Source: Corynebacterium crudilactis
GTDB lineage: Bacteria; Actinomycetota; Actinomycetes; Mycobacteriales; Mycobacteriaceae
Reading direction: 5' to 3'
DNA: 64,000 nt
Assembly (NCBI RefSeq): GCF_001643015.1
Contig: NZ_CP015623.1
Span: 62,001 to 126,000, forward strand
Numbering within the stretch: position 1 is the stretch's first letter; every line of letters starts with the position of its first letter. The notes beneath the pieces were generated by a model. It saw nothing but the letters and a program-made list of their open reading frames with translations, was not told the DNA's origin and searched no databases. This document shows positions 22,510-29,185 of the stretch, one piece after another. The translations under genes were made by a program, and so were the position numbers.

Positions 22510-23001
22510 CTAGATACCTAGCTTTGCTTCCAACTCTTTCTTCATCTTGAACAGCTCCCCAACACGAGAAACATTGCTGTCAGAAAACTTGGCGACCATC
22601 TTTTTACGGATCGACGGGTGAACATGACCCCGCGTTGCAGCCGTATCACCAGCCACAGCACCCGTTCGGCGCTCAATTTCCTCATTCACCTTGTCAAGAC
22701 GCTCACGCCACTGATCACCGTGGAGGGCGAGCGCGTCCTCCTGCTTCTTCCTACGCTGCTCAATACGTGCTTTACGCTGCGCGTGTGCTTTTTCCTGCCT
22801 GTTGGCTGCAACAGTGTTGTGTCGTTTGCAGAGGTAACCTTCGTGGCGTGCTTTACGGCAGGGTGCGCCCTTAGACTCCACCCAGGCCACACAGTTTTCA
22901 CCCCACCTATCAGAGGTACCTACAGCGACATGTGATGCGCGGGCAACATCTAAAACATCTTGGGTGAGGGAGGTGGGTGCGGTGGCGGTTGGCTGCGACA
23001 T
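22510..23001 (-). CDS. Basic coiled-coil protein with a Cys/His cluster
   Basis: ATG 23001 gives 163 residues. Residues ~35-62 hold CVAWVESKGAPCRKARHEGY then LCKRH, a C-x10-C-x8-C-x2-H arrangement likely to bind one zinc. Residues ~65-120 are a highly basic coiled coil (QEKAHAQRKARIEQRRKKQE). The C-terminus is helical. It could bind nucleic acid. The upstream promoter (23051-23080) has a TAAATT -10. Confidence 0.68.
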   Translation of the reverse strand: MSQPTATAPTSLTQDVLDVARASHVAVGTSDRWGENCVAWVESKGAPCRKARHEGYLCKRHNTVAANRQEKAHAQRKARIEQRRKKQEDALALHGDQWRERLDKVNEEIERRTGAVAGDTAATRGHVHPSIRKKMVAKFSDSNVSRVGELFKMKKELEAKLGI

Positions 23002-23050
23002 GGCTTCAAGTTCCAATCTAGAAAAGCTTCGGTTGCTGTGGACGTTTCTC

Positions 23051-23080
23051 AATTTATGAGGGGGTTAACGTCCACTGCCC
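23051..23080 (-). promoter_or_regulatory. Plasmid-type promoter
   Basis: Minus strand: GGGCAG, 18 bases, TAAATT. The hexamer lies just past the stop of the frameshifted mini-gene at 23091. Confidence 0.6.
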
Positions 23081-23090
23081 GAAGCTTGTC

Positions 23091-23199
23091 TTAGAACTGT
23101 TGGGTGATGGCGCTCAGTTTTTCGGCTGCGTCATCTTCGGAGACAACTGCAAAACCGTCTTTGGAAGAAAACTTTGTCTGCGATGGCATGAATGTCCAT
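23091..23199 (-). pseudogene. Frameshifted mini-gene (~35 codons)
   Basis: ATG 23199 has an excellent ribosome site (AAGGAGACACGTC) and reads MDIHAIADKV before entering an out-of-frame tail with an early stop. The next frame continues as SSKDGFAVVSEDDAAEKLSA and ITQQF to a stop at 23091. Dropping one T from the TTTT run near 23169 joins them into a plausible 35-residue acidic protein. This is either a real frameshift mutation, a sequencing error in the T run, or programmed slippage. Confidence 0.5.
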
Positions 23200-23243
23200 G
23201 ACGTGTCTCCTTAAACGTGCTGGTTGATGGCGGTGGGATGTAC

Positions 23244-23290
23244 GGACAGTCGGGACGTAAAGACCCGCTGGAAGCATTGTTCCAGCGGGT
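23244..23290 (-). terminator. Terminator after the 89-residue gene, fused with a box
   Basis: The perfect 11-bp stem ACCCGCTGGAA/TTCCAGCGGGT (23263-23290) lies 6 bases past the stop at 23297 and shares bases with the box at 23244-23265 (GGACAGTCG + GGACGTAAAGACC). Confidence 0.75.
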
Positions 23291-23296
23291 TAATCT

Positions 23297-23566
23297 TTAA
23301 GCCCACCAATGGAACATGAGGTATCCCGCTGCGCCGAGAGAGAATGCGGCCAGAACGAACCATATGGCTGGTCGAGAGGGGTGTGGGTTTGTGGGGTCTC
23401 CTTGGGTGATTTTGGCTCTTGCTGCGCTCCATATTCCGGCAAAAAGAAGACTTGCCCCAACTGCGAATAGAAGAATTACGCCTGCGATCTGAAAGGACAA
23501 ACCAATGACTTCCTGGGTTTGGTTAATCATATTTCCTGCGTATGCGTTGATGGTCGTGTGTGGCAT
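23297..23566 (-). CDS. Small two-helix membrane protein
   Basis: ATG 23566 follows AAAGGGAC. The 89-residue protein has hydrophobic helices at ~20-47 (FQIAGVILLFAVGASLLFAG) and ~66-87 (WFVLAAFSLGAAGYLMFHWW) joined by a basic loop. It could be an envelope protein acting in the recipient. No family recognised. The 373-base gap upstream (23567-23939) holds a box at 23798-23819 and the direct repeat GCCTGTAACG near 23892, and nothing else I can identify. Confidence 0.68.
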   Translation of the reverse strand: MPHTTINAYAGNMINQTQEVIGLSFQIAGVILLFAVGASLLFAGIWSAARAKITQGDPTNPHPSRPAIWFVLAAFSLGAAGYLMFHWWA

Positions 23567-23797
23567 ATTGTCCCTTTCCGTTGATTTTCATTCTGCGAAT
23601 TACATGGATGAAAGTTAGGACTAAGTTTATGTCATAAATCTGCTACAAACCATGGGAGTGGGCTGCCCATTTCTTCAATGTTTGCCCACATAAAAGGCCT
23701 TTTTGGGGGTGGGGGATTGGGGTAGATTTTACGCCAAAAATAAATGACAACAGAAAATGTAAGCAAAATATGCAACTGCTGCAATAAAAGGACTTCG

Positions 23798-23819
23798 GAC
23801 AGTCCGCACTTTGCGTCCC
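23798..23819 (-). repeat. GGACAGTCC box, GCACTTTGCGTCC variant
   Basis: GGACAGTCC joined to GCACTTTGCGTCC. The same variant occurs at 24875-24896; these are the oriT-proximal copies. Confidence 0.65.
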
Positions 23820-23939
23820 CGGCGCGTTGGTGTGGCGTCGTATGTGTGCGGGGGCGTGGCTCTGGGTTGGGTGTTCTGCAAGCAGTTTGTAGGCCTGTAA
23901 CGGCCTGTAACGCCCTGTGTGTGAGTGTCTGTGGCGTGT

Positions 23940-24236
23940 TTAGCGCGTTGGTGGGCGTCTACCGCATATAAATGCTTCTACGGTGCCAATGAGTTCACCC
24001 ACGGTGGGGAAGATCTGTGGTGTGGCGTTGGGGTGTGCGGTGGCGAGCGTGCCGTGGGGGCGGACAACATAGTCGTGGCCACCACTGTGGGTGGCGGGTT
24101 GGGTGGTGATGGTAATGCCAGCGCCGTTGGGGTGTGTGATGGCAACGGTGTTACCGATCAGTTCGTAGTGGCAACGCCACGTTTTGGCACTGGATGCGAG
24201 GCGGTGCAGTGCTTGGGTGGGTAGCGGGTTAGTCAT
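23940..24236 (-). CDS. Unknown 98-residue protein coupled to a lipoprotein
   Basis: ATG 24236 overlaps the stop codon of the lipoprotein gene (GATGACTAA) with AAGG just upstream, so it is translationally coupled. A longer open frame through the lipoprotein gene is rejected. The protein is strand-rich (CHYELIGNTVAITHPNGAGI, TITTQPATHSGGHDYVV). No family recognised; it may act with the lipoprotein. Confidence 0.65.
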   Translation of the reverse strand: MTNPLPTQALHRLASSAKTWRCHYELIGNTVAITHPNGAGITITTQPATHSGGHDYVVRPHGTLATAHPNATPQIFPTVGELIGTVEAFICGRRPPTR

Positions 24237-24756
24237 CGGTGGCCTTGATGGTGGCGGTGATGTTGGCGGTGATGTTGAGGGGTTTTCCTTGGGGTGTGTG
24301 GTTGGCGGGGCTAAACGGTGGGTTCCAGGTGCCGGTGGCCATGTGGGGTGCCCAGTGGGAGCCGTAGAAGTCGAGGTGGGTAACACCAAGTTCGTCGGCG
24401 TTGTGTTGGAGGAAAAGGGAGACCTGTTCGGCCAGGTCGATGCCCCAGCGGGAATCGTCGCACACGGTGACCTCAATGCCGTTGGTGGTGGGTTGGATAA
24501 TGCCGAATGCTTCGACCTCTGGGTAGGTGTAGGCGAGGGTGTTGACGGCGCGGAGAACTTCTGGGGTGAGCTGGTGCTCAATGTCGCCCAGCGAGTAGTT
24601 GGTGACGGTGTTGAGGGTGGTGTCATCAGGCAGGGCGCGGACGACGGCGACAGTGGGGTTGAGGGTGGTGTCAAAGGTGGGTGCGGTGCAGGCGGTGACA
24701 CTCATGAGCGCGGTGGCGATGATCCCGGCGCGGGTGAGTGTGTGGGTGTTGTTCAC
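24229..24756 (-). CDS. Predicted lipoprotein
   Basis: The start is GTG 24756 after CAGGAG. Residues 1-23 are a lipoprotein signal with lipobox SVTAC (lipidated Cys ~23). The mature part of ~150 residues has strands (TNGIEVTVCDDSRWGIDLAE, THLDFYGSHW) and no recognised domain. Exposure on the cell surface suggests an entry- or surface-exclusion-like role near oriT, but this is speculation. The promoter at 24802-24831 fits the plasmid consensus. Confidence 0.75.
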   Translation of the reverse strand: MNNTHTLTRAGIIATALMSVTACTAPTFDTTLNPTVAVVRALPDDTTLNTVTNYSLGDIEHQLTPEVLRAVNTLAYTYPEVEAFGIIQPTTNGIEVTVCDDSRWGIDLAEQVSLFLQHNADELGVTHLDFYGSHWAPHMATGTWNPPFSPANHTPQGKPLNITANITATIKATDD

Positions 24757-24801
24757 GTGGGGAACTCCTGGCGGGTGGGGGGACTGTTTGTTGGTGGAAA
24801 C

Positions 24802-24955
24802 AGTTTCGCAAGGTGGTGTTCACGATTGCCCGGAGTTGGATGGGGAGCTACATGGTGTGTGGTGTGGGGGTTGTGGACAGTCCGCACTTTGCGTCCCCGG
24901 AAAGAGTGTGGAACCCACCTCGTTGCGTGCTACGGACAGTCCGTACGCAAAGACC
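24802..24955 (-). promoter_or_regulatory. Promoter and two GGACAGTCC boxes
   Basis: Minus strand: GAAACT (24802-24807), spacer with GTGAACACC, GGGCAA (24826-24831). Two boxes follow at 24875-24896 (GCACTTTGCGTCC type) and 24934-24955 (GTACGCAAAGACC, inverted type), the only place with two in tandem. Confidence 0.65.
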
Positions 24956-25007
24956 TTTATATTCGACTAGGAAACTACCCGGTGTGGGGGATGGCCAAAG
25001 TGGTGGG

Positions 25008-25883
25008 TTAGGTCAGTTCTTCGATGATGGCGGCCACGGCGCTGACACTAGTGCCGGGGTGGGTGGTGGCAACGTTTTCCAGCGCGGTAATCACTGTGTG
25101 TCCACCCATGCGAACAGTGTCGGCAACACGGGTGTGAATCATGTCGGGATCAAGTGGGTCGCCTGCGTCGAGGATAGCGGTGATTCGGGTGCTGTCAGCT
25201 ATGTCGGTGATGTAGTCTGCGACGGCGATTAGAACATCGGGGTGGGCGATCCAGGCTTGTGTCGTTTCCGATAGCTGCAGGAGTTGGCTTGTGGTGATCC
25301 ACGGGAGTGTTCCGCCACCTGGCATGGCTATCGCATGGGTGGTGAACGCACCCAGCTTGGGGGCATTAGGCCAATGCGGGTGGGTGACCCAGGGAATGCG
25401 GTCAGGGTCGTGGAGGTGGGGTGTGTGGGTTAGCCAGGTGGCCAGCCTGTTGATGGCGGATTGGCGGGTGGTTTCACCCAGTTGGGGCAGGATTGTCGGC
25501 CAGGGGACATGCAACTGTCTGCACAAAGCAATACCGGAGGGGACGGCTGCGCGGGCGTGCTGCGCTTCGCGTTGGGCGCGCTGCTCATTGGCCCACATGT
25601 TGCTTAGGTAAGCCAAGGCGGTGTCGGAGTCTGTGGTGGGGACGTGGCCGGAATGTTTTTTGAAACGTTTGTAGGCTGCGTTGCGTTGAACACCACCAAT
25701 GCGCTGGCAGATGATTGCCCAGGGGATTTCTGCTTCACGTGCCATGGCAATCGCTGCAGAAACTTCGAGGGCTGCATATTCTTCGGCGGTGTTGGCGGAG
25801 GCTTCCTGCTGGCGGGCGTGGTTGAGGCTGTGCACTGCTTTGAGGGTGGCGCGTTCGCGGGGGGTGAGTGTTTGTTGAGCCAT
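25008..25883 (-). CDS. Protein with two HTH-like repeats, possible autoregulator
   Basis: ATG 25883 follows GGAGACC. The 291-residue protein contains two similar segments, IAMAREAEIPWAIICQRIGG (then VQRNAAYKRFKKH) and IALCRQLHVPWPTILPQLGE (then TTRQSAINRLATWL), each resembling a helix-turn-helix in which I-P-W-x-x-I starts the first helix. The C-terminus (~180-291) is helical. It is the first minus-strand gene next to the candidate oriT, and a perfect dyad lies in its promoter. It is a good candidate for the regulator of the leading-side genes. Confidence 0.7.
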   Translation of the reverse strand: MAQQTLTPRERATLKAVHSLNHARQQEASANTAEEYAALEVSAAIAMAREAEIPWAIICQRIGGVQRNAAYKRFKKHSGHVPTTDSDTALAYLSNMWANEQRAQREAQHARAAVPSGIALCRQLHVPWPTILPQLGETTRQSAINRLATWLTHTPHLHDPDRIPWVTHPHWPNAPKLGAFTTHAIAMPGGGTLPWITTSQLLQLSETTQAWIAHPDVLIAVADYITDIADSTRITAILDAGDPLDPDMIHTRVADTVRMGGHTVITALENVATTHPGTSVSAVAAIIEELT

Positions 25884-25920
25884 GGCGGTTGGGGTCTCCG
25901 ATCAAAAGTTATCCACAATG

Positions 25921-25941
25921 TATCCTATCGGTGTTAGGATA
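25921..25941 (-). promoter_or_regulatory. Perfect dyad operator upstream of the two-HTH gene
   Basis: TATCCTA, 7 bases, TAGGATA, about 40 bases upstream of the start at 25883. The symmetry and position suggest autoregulation. Confidence 0.7.
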
Positions 25942-26283
25942 CACTACCCCTGAGCTGGGGGAACAGCCCCGCCGTCACGCGCAGTGACAGCCCCCCGGCG
26001 ACTGAGGGGAGCCTAGCGGCGGGGAGCGACCCCCCCTCCCCCAAAAGAAAAAGAAAAACACCACCGCCACAGGCGGAAAAACACACCCCAAAAAAGACAA
26101 AAAAGAAAAAGAAAAAAGAGAAAAGAAAACCTCTCGTCATCTTCCCCCGCCCCCAAGGGGCGGTAAACGCTGGTGCGCGTCGTGGCGCTGCGAGGGCCGT
26201 GGCGGACTGCCGTAGTGAGCTGTTGTGGGTGTTGGCTGAGGGTGTGTTTGTTCGTGTGGTTGATGGTGGGTGTGTAGTTGACT
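25942..26283. other. Non-coding stretch with a purine-rich tract
   Basis: No gene is supported. 26041-26144 is almost all A on the plus strand with scattered G and C, flanked by C- and G-rich segments. Such an A-rich tract could melt or bend easily next to an origin of transfer. Confidence 0.5.
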
Positions 26284-27110
26284 GCGCGCGGCCACACACG
26301 CCTACGGCAGGACTGCGAACGCGGACTAGAGGATGTGTGTGTCACGGGGGCGAACCATAGTGCGCGCCGGGCTTTTCTTTTCAGGGCATCTGATGGTGCC
26401 CTCCCGGCGCGCGGCCACACACGCCTATGATGCGACTGGTGGAGCGAGTTGCGGATGTGTGTGTCACGGGGCTTGCGTGTGTGGGAGTGAAGCTAAGTCG
26501 GTTGGGGGTATCTGATAGTGCGTGGGCAGGGGGTTTGCTCTGGGGGTTTCTTCGGTGGTTTTCTTCCCCCGGCGAGGTGGTTGTTTTTGGTGGTGTGGTG
26601 GGGTCACCGACTGGTGGTTTGCCGGGGTTTCCCCCATGGGGAAGCTTCGGGAAGTAAACCACCAAAAAAAGGGGCACCCCTCCCGGCGCGGCCACACACG
26701 CCAACGATGCGACTAGTGACGCGACACTGGGATGTGTGTGTCACGGGAGTTCGGTGGGTGGGGTCTTCGCGTTGGTTGGTTGAGGGCATCTAAAAGTGCC
26801 AGTGGGGGCGCGGCCACACACGCCTACGATGCGACTGGTGGAGCGAGTTGCGGATGTGTGTGTCACCAGGCTTCTCTTGGGGGCGATTGGGCAAGTCTTT
26901 TTAGGGCATCTAAAAGTGCCAGTGGGGGCGCGGCCACACACGCCAACGGCGGGTCTGGTGACGCGACACAAGGATGTATAAACCACGGGGCAAACCACAG
27001 TGCGCGCCGGGGTTCCCTTTTCCAGGGCAACTGGTTGGCAGGGGGTGGGGACGCCACCACACACGCCAACGAAAAGACCGGCAAAGCGCACCACTGGTGT
27101 GCACGTGTTG
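26284..27110. repeat. Six ~121-bp repeats, candidate origin of transfer
   Basis: Copies of GGCCACACACGCC(T/A)ACG (the last CACCACACACGCCAACG) occur with CC at 26293, 26415, 26692, 26814, 26934 and 27057, a period of 120-123 bases with one double gap. In the first four, GGATGTGTGTGTCAC follows ~35-40 bases later and can pair with CACACAC; the fifth is degenerate. Several units also carry an AGGGCATCTGATGGTGCCCT-like hairpin. The region lies between the minus-strand small genes and the plus-strand transfer genes, as expected for oriT. Centromere or regulatory array are alternatives. Confidence 0.6.
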
Positions 27111-27186
27111 GGGCCTACACAAGTGCCACCACAGAACCCAGTTCGAGGGCACCAAGCAAGCCACACAGCGGGGGAAGAAAACTTCA

Positions 27187-27222
27187 AAAGCAGACTACAA
27201 AGCAGACTACAAAGCAGACTGC
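27187..27222. repeat. Three 12-bp direct repeats
   Basis: AAAGCAGACTAC occurs twice and a third partial copy (AAAGCAGACTGC) follows. Located in the non-coding stretch between the long repeats and the Replic_Relax gene; 27223-27805 otherwise shows only an isolated half palindrome near 27576 and CTATGCC/GGCATAG dyad near 27657. Confidence 0.6.
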
Positions 27223-27805
27223 CGAAGCCACCCCCCAAGCAGCAACCACCGCACCGCCCCCTGTGGTGGGAAAAAGTGATCAAGGCCTGCTCCTTTTCAC
27301 GCAGCGAAGCAAGGGGAAAGAGCGCCGCACGATCACGCCCACCACACTGGCGGTTTCGACTCACCCACGGCGGTGCGCCCGGACACGAATGTCACCCAGA
27401 GGAAAGGAGGATTCAAGCGAGCGCCGAAACCACCTTTTCACTGAGACATGAGGGTCAGCACCACCACAGGGAGACGAAACCCCAGACCCGACCCCACACG
27501 CTAAGCCAAGAAGCACCGCAGCGAAGCAAGGAACAGCGCGACGAAGGAATAGCCCAGGGGGAGGGTGGTCGGCTCTGTCGTATGTATTTTGAAGTGTGTA
27601 TGACATGTGCTGTGACCTGGTGTTATACGGTTTCAAGGGGGGTGGTTGGCTCTACCTATGCCCGGCATAGCGTGTAGCATACTTCGTTGTAGACCCCGTG
27701 GCATACCTCACGCGCCTGTTTGACTGGTGGTTTTTTGGTGTGCGTACAGGGGGTTGGTGAACAGCTTTTGGTTATGCTGTGTGACTGTTACAGCAATGTT
27801 GAAAG

Positions 27806-29089
27806 GTGGCTGAGTTGGCTAGGATTGTGAGCCTGTCAGAGCAGGTGCGAGCACAGACCCCGTTGATACCGTCGAAGAGCGTGGGCGAACGGTTGCGCAG
27901 GCAGAGAAATCAAGGCTCAGAAGCGGGCAAAAAAGTGGGTGACGGGTGGGTGCGCACACCCGCCGACGATCTGTTTCTTGAGATGTCCACACGCCTGGGT
28001 GTCATCACTGTTTCACAGGCTCACCGATACATCTATCCCACCCTGAAACCAGAGACTGTTCGCAAGCGAATTTCCATGATGGAACAAGCTGGTTTGGTGA
28101 AGAAAATCGACACCCTCGCATGGGCTGGCGTTGTCGTCTATCCCACCGTTGCGGGGCGTCGCGCTGTGCTTGATGAAGACTCGCCACTTCTTGCGATGGA
28201 ACCGCCCTCCGAATCGACCATGTTGCACCGGCTGTTGGTCACCGAGGAAGCCCTCAAACTGGTTGCCCAAAACGTCGAAATCATTACTGAACGTGAAGCC
28301 CGCTTGTATGAGATGGGCATGACACCAGAGAAGATCGAAGACCGCGACGTGTTCCTCGCCAGCAAAGGTGTGCGCCGAAGCGTGGACGGCTCCCGTGGTG
28401 TTGTCCCCACACACCAAAGCACCGAGCACGGCACCGTGGATCGCTACCTCATTGTTCCCACCCCAGGTGCGGAATCCCAATACAGAATCCCTGATCTTTT
28501 TGAGGTCACCGCCCACGGGGAACTTCGCGCCATCGAAATCGAAATCACACCCAAACGCCCCGCCCGTTTCAGAGCAATTCTTGCCGCCTATCGTGAAGCC
28601 TGCGTCGGCCACAACCCCGTCCCCCATGGTGTGAAAAAAACACTCAAAGAAACCGGCCCCATCCTCCGCCAACTCGCAGGTGTGCGTTGGATCGCCACCG
28701 ACCCAGTTATGGCCATGCTTCGCGGCTACCCCGACGGCATCAATCCTTTCAGCGGAAAAGAAGACATCGGCATGGTGCGACCCCTATGGAACAGCCAAAT
28801 CGACACACACCTTTTCTTCTCACATCCCTCCACCTGGAACCTCGACCGAAAAGCCTACCCACTCTCCACCGCACCACTCGACGTTTCCCACGACCCCGGC
28901 CTAGAATACGCACTCCACCAAGCAGTCCTCCCCGCCAATTTCAGATCCACCATCCGCGAATGGAGAAAATGGCGAAAAATCTGGCAACAAGAAACCGCCA
29001 ACGACACCAACCCCACCGACTTCACCCAATGGCTCCGCGCGCCGGGAACGTTGGCGAGGGTGCAGCAAATGGGTGGGCGAACCAGCTAA
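27806..29089 (+). CDS. Replication-relaxation (Replic_Relax) family protein, candidate relaxase-accessory
   Basis: The product is up to 427 residues. GTG 27806 touches the GAAAGG ribosome site; TTG 27815 or GTG 27827 may be the true start. Residues ~50-115 form a winged HTH (PADDLFLEMSTRLGVITVSQ, then AHRYIYPTLKPETVRKRISM). Residues ~225-250 show YRIPDLFEV and RAIEIEITPKRP, a P-D...E-x-E pattern on a restriction-endonuclease-like core. This combination is the Replic_Relax family found beside coupling proteins on Gram-positive conjugative elements. Whether it nicks oriT is not known. Confidence 0.75.
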   Translation: MAELARIVSLSEQVRAQTPLIPSKSVGERLRRQRNQGSEAGKKVGDGWVRTPADDLFLEMSTRLGVITVSQAHRYIYPTLKPETVRKRISMMEQAGLVKKIDTLAWAGVVVYPTVAGRRAVLDEDSPLLAMEPPSESTMLHRLLVTEEALKLVAQNVEIITEREARLYEMGMTPEKIEDRDVFLASKGVRRSVDGSRGVVPTHQSTEHGTVDRYLIVPTPGAESQYRIPDLFEVTAHGELRAIEIEITPKRPARFRAILAAYREACVGHNPVPHGVKKTLKETGPILRQLAGVRWIATDPVMAMLRGYPDGINPFSGKEDIGMVRPLWNSQIDTHLFFSHPSTWNLDRKAYPLSTAPLDVSHDPGLEYALHQAVLPANFRSTIREWRKWRKIWQQETANDTNPTDFTQWLRAPGTLARVQQMGGRTS

Positions 29090-29122
29090 ACCCACCCCAC
29101 CTGTTTGTGTGTGAAAAAGTTT

Positions 29123-29144
29123 GTGCACACCTCCCTGCGACAAT
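29123..29144 (+). promoter_or_regulatory. Promoter of the coupling ATPase gene
   Basis: GTGCACAC (29123-29130) with GACAAT (29139-29144) at the fixed 16-base distance from the start of the motif. The GGGCA hexamer is not kept. Confidence 0.55.
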
Positions 29145-29185
29145 CGGTGCAGCAATGATTGTTTATGGAAAGGTGTGTGCGCACA

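Noticed and set aside
23940..24701. 253-codon minus-strand frame covering the lipoprotein gene
   Set aside because: The upstream part is an out-of-frame reading of the lipoprotein gene; a coupled start at 24236 gives a normal 98-residue protein.
26741..27451. Long open frames on both strands across the ~121-bp repeats
   Set aside because: The frames contain the same peptide repeated because of the DNA repeats, have no ribosome site, and differ between units; the region is better read as non-coding.
27227..27677. Coding potential between the repeats and the Replic_Relax gene
   Set aside because: Open frames on the plus strand lack starts with ribosome sites and have codon use unlike neighbouring genes.
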